The translations under genes and the position numbers were made by a program. The notes under the pieces were generated by a model that made no database searches, was not told the origin of the DNA, and saw only the letters and a program-made list of their open reading frames with translations. DNA of 64,000 nucleotides from Halichondria panicea (Eukaryota; Porifera; Demospongiae; Suberitida; Halichondriidae). Of this stretch, positions 11,190 through 23,571 are shown in pieces; the first letter of the stretch is position 1, and every line of letters starts with the position of its first letter. The stretch is from positions 1,802,201 through 1,866,200 of the forward strand of contig NC_087379.1 of NCBI RefSeq assembly GCF_963675165.1, given 5' to 3'.

Positions 11190-13910
11190 TCTCATCTCTA
11201 TCATAATTATACTCTTGATTATACCAATGTGAATAGTTATTAAATAGCCGATATAATCCCTGGGAAGTGTGGACAGATGGTGCATAAATTAGCTGTTAAT
11301 AAGTATACAGGCTCTAGGGTGCAATCTCACAATCACTTCTATACAAGATTTGGTAATCTATACCAATTGGTAATTCAAATGCCATATACAAAACCCCAGA
11401 AACAGTGAGACAGTGTATCTATACCAGTTACTATACACATTTTATATATACTTTGATCCTAAAAAATAGGCAATGGTTGTCACTACTGTAAACACATAGA
11501 GTACTGGGAGGAATTCCCGGACGGAAGAGTAGGCAGACCGTAGCAAAAAAGCATGAATCTCTATGTGGAGAGTTTTATCTATATTATATAGTTGCCAGTG
11601 GCCTCTGCTGTGACATCTTTCTGCCTTTAGAAGTCACTCTAAGCGTTCGTATCAGCACACAACCAAAATCCGGAAGTTCACTAAAAGAAGGCGTTTTACA
11701 TTAATTGGAAATAGTCGTCACTGTCGTCACTGTCCGCTTATATTGTCTTGTGAACTGCTACTTTTCAGGCTGCGCTCATTTCCAAAGAAAAACACTAACT
11801 TTCGCTGTTTTTGCTGCACAGTCGTTGCACAAGTGATGTTTGATACTTATTAAAAAAAAAGATCTCTATGTCATGCATTTAAAGTACAAAAGTTGGCGTA
11901 AGTGTCTGCTAATACCCTCCAGTGCTCTAATGGGAAAAGGGGCTGGGTTTTACACATGAACTCCTTTTATGAATCTCTATATATGCATGCTATGACTGTG
12001 AACGTTGAGAGAGCATCACTTCCAATTCTCCCTGACCAGCTAGGCTACCATCCAGCTGAGAACCTTTAAAATCCTACAATCAACGGTACCAGAAGTGGGC
12101 GTGGCCACACATTTTAATGCGCACACTTTTATTAACCTGCACAACATTGGTGGCTACGGCCCTGCACATGCATGCTAGGGGCATATCTATAGAAAAACAA
12201 GTATAGGTAAAGAAAAATTACGCAAGCGTGATTTTTGGGGCTACGTCCACTTTTGGGGCTATGTCCACTTTTGCGTCATTTCAAGTGTTGTTTGCAAGTA
12301 AAACCGTACTTTTACGGTGCTAGTCCGCACTGCAGCAGTGCTAGTTAAGCTTTTAGCACAGCTTTAAAAAAGACACGACTGCATGCATTTGATAGGTTTA
12401 ACAGCTATATATTCAGCTAGTACCAAGTCTATATATATTAGGAGTGCATATAATTATAGCTTCAGTTCATTGAGTGAGACACACAGAGTACAGATAACTG
12501 ATTAAATTCTCATATATTATTTGCTAGTGCATGAGTGTCATGGTAAAATATTTCTGTGCACTATGAATCCACTCACTTCGCCCATAGGAATTAAGGGGAA
12601 CCCCCAGAAACAGTGAGACAGTGTGTCTATACCAGTTATACCCACATACACAATCACATATTCTGTATAATTATTATACTTTGATCCTAGCAAGTTTAAA
12701 ACCATACAACAACACCCCACATTCTGCAATTAGGAATATAATAGGCTCAGTTCTTAAGGATTATTTTACCGAGCCTATATAATTATTTTAGCATTCATAA
12801 TATTATAGCTAGTGAGTGTTGATAGTGAAACATACATAATTATAATTATACAGCATAATTTATTTCTATGCACTATAATTATATGAATCCACTCACTTCG
12901 CACCCCATGGGAAGGTGCAGCTGGCTGCAGGGGTGGCTGATCTGGGCCTGAGCCTGATCCTGATCCAAGCGAGTCTATACCCATGTGCGTGAAAGATAAA
13001 GAGTAGTATAATTTTACACACTGCTTTGCATGTGCATGATCGGAGAAGGTGACACTCTTACACTAAAAAAACCACTCAATGGGTAAAGCTATAATGCATG
13101 GTTTTATGAATGGCTTAAGATGCTAAATCATAACAGTTACTATACATGCAGATACAACTTAGTGGCTAAATAGCTCTAAAATGCAATCGTAAAGTCACAG
13201 AATTATAATGATGCATGTGACTAAGCTAGATTTAGAAAGACACAAAAAATAATATATATAAGATATTCTGAATCTAAACACACGATCTAGACCAGTAGAT
13301 CTAGCTAGGTATAATTATAGCTAGCTATAGCTTGTATAAACAGCTTGCAAACTTCCAGTTCCAAGTCTATATGTCCAGCCTAGCTTGCTGAGTTTTATTA
13401 GATCTCTATATATACGTGGACAGTCCAACATCTCTAGCTCTGCATGCATTGCCCATGCTCATTTTCACCCTTCTACCACCTTTCTATACCCTCACGCGAC
13501 TTTCCGATATACAAGCTCTCCTTATTCCTAACTCGACCTCTATTTCTTTTTTTATTCCTACAATATTTAAACGATTGTGATGAAGAACAGAAAAAGGAGA
13601 GCCTGCATATGTGTAAAGGCTATACATGGTGGCCGCTATACCAATTAGGTGACATATTTTCTTGTCTGCGATTTCACTGTTTAGCTCATTTTTCTGGTAT
13701 TAAATTCGCTCAAGTTGTGATTACTCATAACGTTTCTCACAAGGAGATCATTACATTTTCCAATTATCTGCGTGTGTACATTTAATTTTACTCTGATTGG
13801 CAGAAAATTATAGCAGAGCTTAATACCCTCGAAATAATACTATACAGATTCTTATACTCACCATTTGCAGTTGGTGTTGTAGTGAAAGTCCGATGTTCTA
13901 CAAATAAAAA
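11190..13910. other. Intergenic, with two small dispersed repeats
   Basis: Two repeats are visible. One, containing CAGAAACAGTGAGACAGTG and TACTTTGATCCTA, occurs at about 11390-11465 and 12605-12690. The other, containing GAATCCACTCACTTCGC, occurs at about 12560 and 12885. A 113-codon open frame at 13444-13785 is rich in F and L and matches nothing I know. I see no gene here. Confidence 0.45.
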
Positions 13911-13915
13911 AAACA

Positions 13916-15883
13916 TTATTGAGACTTAATTGCAAAAATCGTTTTACCATAATAAGTGTCTGCAATGAATGAGTGATCAATACTGGAAATCTCCACAGCC
14001 AATCCCTTGTTTTTCCTTTCAAAAAAGCCAATCAGAGCTTTTCTTTCCTCGTCAGTGATGCCACGATGCTGCTCCACTTTCTCCTTGGTATCGTATTCAG
14101 TCTTAAGCCAGTCAGAATCAAACCTAAACATTAATTATACAGGGTGCATGATGGTTTAGTTATTATAGTCGTAATTATATATTGCCTCACCAGTAATGCA
14201 TTACACTGTCAGCGTCATAATCAGATCCTGTTCCTAGATCTTCATTTGTTTTAACATCCCTTTTATATTGGGTGCCAAAATACTTTGTCATTTCCTCTTC
14301 TTTTAAAAATTTTCCAATGTTGTTCCAGAAAAAAGCTTGCTGATGCTCATGATTCAGACCTAAAGCATGGCCAAACTCGTGCATCACTAGGTACTCCTTG
14401 TACCTGTCATCACCAGTCAGATCCAGCCATATTGTAGCATTCTCCTCCTTCTCTCCTTTTGGAACCGTTTCAGCATCTGTACCAACTTTAGTACAGGATT
14501 GACCAGGCTCTGCACATGCATGTACAGAGAACATAATAAATGCAAATTTCAGCTAACTTAATCACCCATGCAACTAATTAAATAAAAATGTTGCTGTAAA
14601 TTACTTTGAAACCACACACGAATGTCGGAATCCATTGCGGTTAAAACTGGTACAAAAGCGGGTACTTTTTCTTTCCTCTCCAGAGGAATAAAAGGAGGCA
14701 GCTTGGTGTTCCAGAGGTTGGCTAGGGTGAGAATGTCACTAGTGTCAATCATATGCCCACGTTTACCACCAGAAACAGGGTACTTGGAACCACTGTATGT
14801 CCAGGACCAAGAGGTTTCTATGGGGTTCAGGAAGCAAACCTTGAGGACAGTTTTATTCCACAGCTTGTTATGTGGGCAGATCCCCCCGGCTGTTCCTGCT
14901 CTCTGATCTTGAGGCACCACCTCTTGGTGGTCTTGCTCAAAGCAGGTTTGACATACATTCTGAAATAATTATGAGTAGTCATGAAGGGTAAATTTAACAT
15001 AAGGGAATTAGCTTTACCACTGTAGGTTTATTACAATCTGGTAGGGCCTCTTCAGCTTCAGGGGGAACTGGAGTCGGCACAAAAACTGGTTTCCTCTGCA
15101 TTAAATTGTAATCAAGATAGTATACGGTAACTATAATAATATAGAATCTAAATGTTGAAACCATGCAGGGGCTCCTATAGGGGGAGCATGATTGGCCAGG
15201 GGAAAAACACCGAAAAGCATAGAAACAAGAAACAGATGAGAGCATAACTCCAATCATGGCCAAGACTGTATAATTATAGAGAAGCTTCTCGAGACCCTTA
15301 CTTACTTATATTATGCACACTTATAGTCAGTCCCTTTGAGGTGAATTGCGATATTAGTACACTTTATGTGAAAAGTGCTAAAAAGCTACAGAAATATAAT
15401 ATATAGTGCCAATCCTAGGCTTTTAACAATAAAGGGAGGTTTGGAATTTTTTCTTTTAGCTATACGCAATTTAGCTAGTGTATTTTAAATGCCATGCATA
15501 ATTATACCTGCACAGCAGTTATCAAAGTTTGCATGCAGTATCGAGATAGACTACATGCATGCACGATAACTGTATGTGTCCAAGCATTAATTGGCACTTT
15601 TACGAAACTCTGGTATACGTCTAACCAGCATTTGTAAGCATTCATTCACGCTCACCGTAGTTAGCACTGCATTTATTCTGCATCCATTTTGTACCTCCTC
15701 AAATTTTTCCACATCTTTGTAGTCATCGAACTTTTCAGTCCATATCTGCAGATGAGAGATGCTGCCTTTCTCGAGCTGAAATGTGTCTTCAATACGAACT
15801 ATAAGGGTATCAATACTATCAGATCTAGTAACATCAACCTCTTTTTTGTTACGATTAATAAGCACTAGAGCAGTAGCAGCCAT
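13916..15883 (-). CDS. Astacin-like zinc metalloprotease with a beta-grasp-like N-terminal domain
   Basis: Five exons join in phase: 15883-15656, 15095-15018, 14959-14605, 14509-14191 and 14123-13916, giving 395 residues. Exon 1 (residues 1-76) lacks a signal peptide and has the strand/helix rhythm of a ubiquitin- or PB1-like fold (ALVLINRNKKEVDVTRSDS to NGCRINAVLTT). Exon 2 is a proline-rich linker (FVPTPVPPEAEE). Exon 3 carries the upper protease lobe, ending SDIRVWFQ. Exon 4 holds HEFGHALGLNHE, the full HExxHxxGxxHE zinc site with the catalytic glutamate, and the Met-turn SVMHY, as in astacins (M12A). Exon 5 is a short C-terminal lobe. Every junction has GT/AG borders and consistent phase, and no lesions are visible. 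The enzyme should hydrolyse peptide bonds, and its location is inferred to be cytosolic. The N-terminal domain call is inference; the protease call is firm at motif level. Confidence 0.8.
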
Positions 15884-15889
15884 AACTCA

Positions 15890-17735
15890 ATCTAGCTTAG
15901 CTATAATATTATAGGCAAGCTTAGCTTATAGCAAGCTATTTTAGCCAAGAATGTAATAGAAGGTGGGAGTTTTCCCTGGGACTATTTTCAGGTATATCTG
16001 GTATGTATATATGAATATGTGTGTTTACAGTAATAGATATGAAGATCTAAAAGTCTGATGCAATCTTCAATCTGTGGGAGGTAGAGCATAACACAAAGAG
16101 TGGGACTGTCCCGGGGGAATACCCATGCATGCATGGCATTAAATATCAATAACCTTACTGAGCAGTTTCACACGTTTAAAGTTACGCAGCTAATTCAACA
16201 CTCTATTTGACTTAATTCTGCTAATTCTGCAACTTCCACTCACTAAAAAACTTCCCGCCCTGTCAAACGGGCATACTAAATTGAGTTGAGCCTTAGATGC
16301 ATGCGTGGACTCAGTGAAATTCTGGCCCATCCATGTTTCGCCTACGCCCACGCAGTACTGTTGTGGCGACCTGAAGCATGGAAACATTGGCCTCAGGGGT
16401 ATTGCACAGAGCCATGTCAGCGAGTACTATGCTCTTTAGTACCTATTATAATTTTATTCGCTACCATACAGCAGACTCGAGGGTGAGGCACTGCATGGGG
16501 CTGAACTTTTTCTTTTTGCTTTAAACTGTTAAAATATCCGCAGACAAATATACAACTGCATGTAACACTTTTGTTCATTTAACATGTCAATTTACAGTAT
16601 ATACTGCTCAAGTATAATTTGAAATTAATACGTATTGTTCTGTGTGAAGACATTATCACAAGATTTGATTGTTTATACAACCAACATTTTGTAGATGAAG
16701 AGTCTCCGTCACTGGAAAGGTCAGCTTCGGTCCAGAGAGTAATGTTACCCTCAGTTAGTGATCACAATCAAGTCCGTGCTCAAAGAGGTAACTTGACAAA
16801 GTATAATTATATATACTGTTGAATCGAATGTGCATAGCTGCTCATGTATATACTGTAAAAATGTTAATGTATGGAAACTTACAGTCAGATCAAATCGATG
16901 TCTCCATAATAATATACAGATATGTGATATGTGTGGTCACTGGCCAGGACTGATGACACATAATTATTATTATGGAAACACAACACAACTATTACACTCC
17001 TTCGTTTTTGCTATTATTATTATGTATAAGTAACTATTATAGATAGGTTTCCACAAGTTAGCATTCCGTGTTGATCGAGTGTACGGTAGGATGACGATTG
17101 AAGCCAACATCCCCCTCTATACCTTTTGTATATACCCTCTCAAAAAACACACCAATCACTCTACAATGCACGAACGTATCACATGCGAATGTTGCTTATT
17201 ATGATTTAAATCATATACATGTACGTATATAAATTGTTCCATGCATGTTAGATATGAAGATCTCAATAGTTTTGTTAAGTGTGTGTTTCTAATGAGCTGC
17301 TATATTCATTTGATTATATGCCAAACAAACATGATGGGAGGTACATATACATGCAGATAGAGCATAAACATAGTCACAAGACGTCCTCAGAAGAGCGGGA
17401 CTGTCCCGGGGGAGTACCCTTAATTCGTCATTTGTACTTATGTTTCATGACACTTTGTGAATATCATTAAGGGTGCCCGCACATAGTAACAAATTGACAT
17501 AATTTAACCACAAAAATGCAACGTTTAGATCCTGAGACTTGCACACGCAGTATTTAATTTCAATGCGTGCGCTAGTATAGTAGTAACCACAAGTAACAAC
17601 ATAGTGGTTTTGTGAGAATGTCTTCAATCAAATTAACTACAAGCTGCAAAAGAAAATCAGGTAGCTACACAAACTAATAAATCAATAACAAAATAACACA
17701 ATCCAATAAATACAGAGCCAGATTTGTAGCAAAGG
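15890..17735. other. Intergenic, with two copies of a short dispersed motif
   Basis: No gene is recognised. The motif GGGACTGTCCCGGGGGA lies near 16100-16125 and 17399-17420; it recurs beside the LRAT cluster. The rest is AT-rich with TGCATGCA clusters. Confidence 0.4.
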
Positions 17736-18109
17736 AGTGCCTTCAGTAGTAGATGGGAGAAACGTAAGTGTGCCAATAGACCCCAGTCTCAGTACAATCA
17801 GCACGAGTGTCCGAGTTCCTCAACTAGCATTAGTCACACAGCAGGTTGGATTGTCTTTTAATGTTAATACACACTGTCTTCATTTGTGTCGAGTGGAGAC
17901 GTTTCTCTTCAGTGCTTTAGACGTGTACTATCCACGATTCGAGCTGTTCATGGCACTATCCAGTGTTGTCCTTTCTCCTCAATGGCCACCTGCATGTTGA
18001 TACGTCCGGTTGAGTGGCTGGTTGGGTCTTCCACCATGTTCCAGCACACAATGGCATCGCATCCTTCAGAAGCTGGAGATCCTTGCCACCAAGTTAGCAG
18101 AATGGTCCT

Positions 18110-18751
18110 GTGGTCAGGTACGAAAAAAATATTGTGAACAGGGGTGATGACAAAAATAAGTTGGTTCCTATGGATGGATTCTACCTGACCCGGTGCCACT
18201 ACATAATTATTCACTGTACATGCACATGTATTGTCCAGATGAAGGGGACAGTCACCTTTCTGGCAAAAAACTTGGGATGGAGGACCTATACTTACAAACA
18301 CGCTAGGAACTCGTCTGGAAGGTTGGCAATCTGTGTTATTATTTATTTTATGTATCACACTCACAGAAGCTCATTTCCAGATGTCCTGGCGATGGAGGCA
18401 GTTACGACACACCATTCACTGATCAGCTGCCTCCCCAACCTCCCTATTCGGTCTGCTAATAAGCAGATGGAGCTGTGTGGACCTCACAAAAGCGGAGGTT
18501 CCACCAATCTGATGCCCGGGGAAGCCAAGCATTACTGCAGCCCAGACAAAGAGACTGGTCCAACTTGGCCTGGAGCACAGCACTCTGGTGACACTGAGGT
18601 CCAAGAGTGGTATTACACACAGGCTTTCATGGAAGCTCTGAAGGGGAAGGGAGTGAAAAGCAAGGCCCTGTGTATCAAGCTAGCAAAGCTAGTTCATAGT
18701 TTACCTTCAAAGTCCATCAAAACAGCAGCCAACCCTGGCAGAAGTCTATGA
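18110..18751 (+). other. Long open frame of uncertain status
   Basis: A 213-codon plus-strand frame spans this interval, with the most coding-like part from about 18382 (after a TTTCCAG acceptor-like site) to the stop. The upstream interval 18045-18117 ends in a good donor (GGTCAG then GTACGA), with the possible frame ILQKLEILATKLAEW before it. No domain, repeat or catalytic motif is recognisable, and the opposite strand also has an open frame of 138 codons over part of it. It may be a decayed gene or element. I infer no function. Confidence 0.2.
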
Positions 18752-18901
18752 GCCAGCCAATTGTCAGCGCTGTCTGTAGCCCCAGCGTTGCCTATCTCTT
18801 CTCTTCAGGCTACTAACAAATGGCTCTTGATCTTCAACGCTAATTCTGCACTCTACGTACGCAATTGGGGCGTGGTCTACAGGCTTACGTCTTAATTTAT
18901 A

Positions 18902-18925
18902 CTCTAGCGTACGCGTACGCTAGAG
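18902..18925. repeat. Perfect 24-bp palindrome
   Basis: The 24 bases read identically on both strands and centre on ACGCGT. CTCTAGCGTACG is one half. The palindrome sits in an otherwise featureless stretch, beside a second CTCTA-GTACG match about 50 bp upstream. It could be a cruciform or a binding site for a dimeric protein; I see no gene close enough to assign it to. Confidence 0.85.
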
Positions 18926-19728
18926 CCAGATATAAAAAGTGTTCGATCTGACTATCTACGTACAGGACTTGGTCTATATTTAGCATGCTGCTATAATTAG
19001 GTAAGGTGAACAAAGTTACGGGCTGACTTTGTCCATGTACGGTCTAGATTTTTCGCTAGAGGGTGTGTCATGACAAAAAATTCTCATAAATAGATAACAA
19101 AGGGATTTTACAACAAAAGCTCTTCGTAATGTTGAAGAGCTGTGTGTAGTGCACCTGCAAACAAACAATCAAGTCCATAGCTCTACTGGTTTCCTAAGCG
19201 GAACTTCTTTTAGCTATATGATGAAAATCAAGTGTAAAATCTGTTGTCATCATCCTTTCCTCTCCATTTTTGGAATGCACACTAGTAGAGTGTTGCTTCA
19301 TAATCCTGTGAAGGATCCATGTCTCCCCTGCAGGTAGTTTCATAGTTAGCTTTCCCTAGCAACGTGTGTGTGGGCGTACGTGGGCGTAGGTGTTCCAGCA
19401 CCCTTAACCTTTACGGAAACAACCACTAGTGACTCTGTGTAGTTAAGGCCTGGGTCAGGCACTGATAAGATTAATTCTATTCATTACCAACATTTAATGT
19501 AGATGATGTACTGTTAATGAGATTCATAACCATTATTAATGTTATTCATTGCAATTGATGTCACGTGTCAAGAAGAAGTCAAGGTACTTGCTTAGCTAGC
19601 TGCTGGAACTATTGTACAGAATCTTTAGCAACAAATGCGGTGGACTTGCACAAGGTAAAACTAGTTGTTTAGGCCCTCAAAAGATAGAGTAGGTTGTCAT
19701 GATTATATTTCCAGCGGGGGAAGTCAAT

Positions 19729-19785
19729 ATGTGCAAAACTGCCTTAGCTATACTGGCTTCTTTAGCTCTGACAGCCACTCTAGAG
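19729..19785 (+). CDS. Possible signal-peptide first exon
   Basis: ATG at 19729 opens MCKTALAILASLALTATLE, a short basic start followed by a hydrophobic core typical of secretory signal peptides. It runs straight into a donor-like GAG/GTAGGG. No downstream exon was identified, so this is a weak candidate for the 5' exon of a small secreted protein. Confidence 0.2.
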
Positions 19786-20149
19786 GTAGGGCTATGCTGT
19801 GTATCTCAAGAATACAGTAACTCCTACTCTTCCCCCGCCGGATATTAGTACCTAGCAATGATAAGTTCATCTAGCCTTGTTTTTGAAGCTTGATCTTAGC
19901 ATCTTCATGGCCGCATTTGTAGTTCTTCTTATTAAAAGTGGCATGACGTCATCACCATTTTGGGGCTAATTAGCATAATTGAATTAAGCTAATTAGTTTT
20001 TTGGAAAAAGAAAACATTGTGCTTCATTTTGGATCATTTTGATGCAGCATACACTGTATATTGCAAATAATACAGCAGTATGAACATAGTGTTAAATTTT
20101 GGTATTTACAGCCAGACCCGGGCCTTAACTACGCAGAGGACAATGGCAC

Positions 20150-20225
20150 AGAACAGCTTCCATGCATTTAAAACCATGAGCTATGTATTTCACCGTTAGA
20201 AACCAGGAGACCACATCTTTGTTTT
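20150..20225 (+). pseudogene. LRAT-domain relic
   Basis: The translation reads stop-KPGDHIFVFYLQ, matching LKPGDHIYVYR at the start of the intact LRAT domains at 31.6 and 35.2 kb. Only this motif survives, with a stop directly before it. It is followed at about 20281 by a repeat (AATGAAAGCACCGCAGGTG) that recurs at about 30465 near another LRAT relic. Confidence 0.55.
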
Positions 20226-20359
20226 TTATCTTCAGTTACATGTGCATATTATACGCAGCTAATTCAATCACTACACTCTTAATGAAAGCACCGCAGGTGC
20301 TGATGCCTCGGTGGAGATACCAAAGCTACATAACATAAAGCTACTAATAGCTTATTTTT

Positions 20360-21775
20360 GCAACTAGAGCACTAAAGTGCAAACCCTCGGCTGGTGACAT
20401 GATTAAAAAGCAACCAGAAATATAATGCAGTGCATATAGTGATGTTGTTATCATGTACATGTATGACTTGCACAGCAACTCAGGAGCAATAAAACAAAAC
20501 TCAAAACTAAAGTAACAACGTGCACATGGACTGGGATCACAGCAAAGAAGCCTGGAGTCTTAGACTAAGAGAAGTATGGCTCCTTCCAGGCTGGAGTACG
20601 TATAGGATCCAGAGTCAGTCAACAACCTTAGTCACACAATCCTACTTTTTCTTGACCGTATTCAATTGTTCCTGGTACGGGATCACTTCAGCTGAAAATA
20701 CATAATCAAGCCTTGACTAGATATTTTTAGCTGAAGTGATCCCGTACCTTGACTCAAGGCCACGTGGCAAGTTTAAGCTTCTTAGCTTTTGCTCGCTTTT
20801 ACTCGACAAAGAAGCTTTAACATCAAAATCTGCCACTATTTAAACCAAGATATTGTTGTGTGAAGACTACCTATGCTGCAAACGCAGTGCTATGGCATCC
20901 AGGTGAGTAGATATACTCGTTACAAACAAACAAACAAACAGACAAACTAGAGCACTAAAGTGCAAACCCTCGGCTGGTGACATGATTATAAAGAAACCAG
21001 AAGACTGATATAATGCAGTGCATATAGTGATGTTGTTATCATCATCATGCATGACTTGCACAGCAACTCAGGAGCAATAAAACTAAACCAGACTGGAGGC
21101 ATGCTGAAACATTTGAGAACAGGTAGTAGTACTATAAATATATGCACTGTGGATTAGGATCACAGCAAAGAAGCATGGAGTCTCAGAGAAGTATGGCTCC
21201 AGGTCCTGCATGGATCCCAGTCAGCTAAAGCAAGCTTTCTGGTTTAATGACCCTGTTCCAATATTGTTCCTGGTATATACAGCTTTCTACTTTAGTGACC
21301 CTGTTCCATTGTTTCTGGACCTGGTACAGGATCACTTCAGTTATAAGTAACGCATGTGCAAGTTCTGTTCAAGCTACATTTTGCTCGCTTTTATTAGACA
21401 ACGAAGCTTTAACACCGAAAGCTGCCACTATTAGAAGTACTGACTTGTTGTGTGGAGGCTACCCATGCTGTAAACGCAGTGCTAGAGCATCCAGGTAAGC
21501 AGACCCAGTCACAAGCTTCTTAGCTTTTGCTCGTTTTTATTTGACAACGAAGGTTTAACATGAAATTCTGCCACTATTAAAATTAATAACTTGTTGTATG
21601 AAGGCTATCCATGCTGTAAACGCAGTGCCATGGCATGCAGGTGAGTAGACTCACACATTACAAACAAACAAACAGACCAACGGACTACTATACCCGTGGC
21701 CGCCCACGCGCGCCTCGGGTAACAAACAGACAGACTACTATAACCCGTGGCCGCCCACGCGCCTCGGGTTAATAA
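20360..21775 (+). repeat. Inverted copy of the 4-9 kb repeat modules
   Basis: The block starts with AACTAGAGCACTAAAGTGC, contains one partial and one full unit, both 5' splice donor motifs (CATCCAGGTGAGTAG near 20895 and CATCCAGGTAAGCAG near 21490) and two terminal GC hairpins (about 21693 and 21745). It includes the frame at 21247-21498, which is residue for residue the same as that at 4212-4463. It is opposite in orientation to the array and 11 kb away. Confidence 0.85.
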
Positions 21776-21789
21776 TTACACATGCAAAC

Positions 21790-22225
21790 TCAAAGAGTGG
21801 GTAATGATCGACCATGGTTGTTGTTAAAAACAATCGATGCCAAAAGTTCAAGTCTAAAATTAATGGCTGCCATCAGCAGAGCCTTGCAGCTCTCTTCCTC
21901 ACTCTTGCAGCTACCATAGGTAGCGTTCTAGTGCAGAGCTAACTACTAAGTAGAGTAGTAACACTCGGTAAACAAGTTTGGCTACGTGCTCTTCTGAAAA
22001 GGCTGCAATGGCATTCCAAGTAAGCAAAACTAGGCACATAAACTCGAGAACGAAGCATCATTTTGCAAATCCACGAATTAAAATCCAAGTAAACATGACT
22101 AGAAACTCTTACTTGCACTTGATTCATCCTTGAGCAGCTGTAGCAGTCTACACAGACACACACACACACAAACACACTACCGTATACCTCGCTTGCGCAT
22201 GCGCACCGAGGCATGATAAACTACT
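21790..22225. mobile_element. Dispersed repeat, family 1 (copy)
   Basis: Blocks such as GTAATGATCGACCATG, ATGGCTGC, AGCTGTAGCAGTCTACACAG, a CA run and ACCGTATACCTCGC occur here in the same order as at about 30290-30450. A related block lies at 30600-31010, and a reversed, diverged one at about 38340-38560. It has no coding capacity, and the ends are not sharply defined. Confidence 0.6.
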
Positions 22226-22713
22226 TCCACCCACTAAGCTCACACAAGAGGCTGTTTTCCTTGGCTCTGCATGTCAGCCATTTTAAGTATTAGTTTCCTG
22301 GCCTGAAACGAAAAAGCTTTGTGTAGCCCTCCAGAATTGTAAGAAGTATCCTATAAAAGCAAGAACACGGAGCTAGAAGCATTTTTGGAAGTATAAAATA
22401 ACTATACTAGTTTGTGTTGTTTCTTGTAACTTAATGATGGCTCAGAGCTTCCACTGAAAAATGTTTTGAAGATTGATACTTGTCATACAGATTGATACAC
22501 CAATATAGTTATCATGCCACAAAAATCATTGTAAGAAAATCATAAATTAATCATGAGCATAAATATTCATGCATATGAGCAAACTGTTTACCGTAACCTT
22601 TAAGCTGACTGGATCCACTACTGAGTCAGGTACGTACCTAACGCCCAAATACTTGTACACATCCCATTAACTAAGTCAATCTTATGTCATAGCCATAAAC
22701 ACGTAAAGGAGTA

Positions 22714-22817
22714 CCGTATAGCAGGTAATTTTCATTCGCGGGTAAAATATTCGTGGTCAGACCTCCAACCACGAAAATCACAAATATTTTGCCCCACGAA
22801 AATTACTCGCTATACGG
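22714..22817. mobile_element. MITE with TA target duplication
   Basis: The 104-bp element begins CCGTATAGC and ends GCTATACGG and is flanked by TA on both sides. Nearly the whole element is an inverted repeat of blocks such as TAATTTTC and CGTGGTCAG. Related elements lie at 38114-38315, about 46616-46814 and 60860-61075. Confidence 0.85.
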
Positions 22818-22819
22818 TA

Positions 22820-23560
22820 TATCAGAGGAGGTATGACAGGCGCGGTGCAGCTCAGGCAATTAACAATAATTATCCGCCCACTCACCGCCCACGTTGTATG
22901 TTTTTGCTGAGAGTAATCAGAGGCTAATTACTTGAGTTTTCATAGAACAGAGATAGGACTCTATAGAGACTGCAGACATCCTTTTTGATGAGAAAGTTGA
23001 AGAAGAACCTGTGAATGGTGCGTTTTATGTCTTTGTTGTAGATCTAGAGCTAGACTTACAGCTAGACATAGCCATAGCATAGCTAAGTAACCAGTCTAGC
23101 TACTATACTCGAGATGACTAGGATTAATTGTCTCTTTGTTTGTTTTCTAAAACTTTTCTGCAAAACGTACTTGCAACATACAACGGTAATTAGCAACTGG
23201 TACGGTAAATTCAATGCTTTTGATACGGTGTCAAAACGGAAACGCTTCGAACGTACTACGGACGTACTACGTAAACACGGGTACTTTTTTTGACCACTAC
23301 TGTGTCTCCAGCAGAGGAGTATTGCCCCGGGGGAAGTACCTATAACTCATATAATTATTACACAATGCAAAAGAGGTTAGTATCTTATAATGGCTGACAC
23401 AAGACAGTGTGCAGATTTGGAATGGGAATAATCGAGAAACCTACACGGACACTAGACAAAATTGTCACCAAGAAACGGAAACCTGATATACATGAAAACT
23501 TAACTAAACTATTGTAATACCAACAACCTCACCCCTCATACACACACACACACACACTCA
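22820..23560. other. Intergenic, nothing recognised
   Basis: One copy of the CCCCGGGGGAAGTACC motif lies near 23325 and a short CA run near 23542. No coding frame or RNA gene is seen. Confidence 0.4.
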
Positions 23561-23571
23561 CTGAGACGTTT

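Noticed and set aside
13444-13785. 113-codon open frame on the plus strand
   Set aside because: Its composition (F, L, S, H) and lack of any domain fit a chance frame in AT-rich DNA.
17948-18364. 138-codon open frame on the minus strand
   Set aside because: It overlaps the plus-strand frames with no motif and no splice context. At most one strand could be coding, and neither is convincing.
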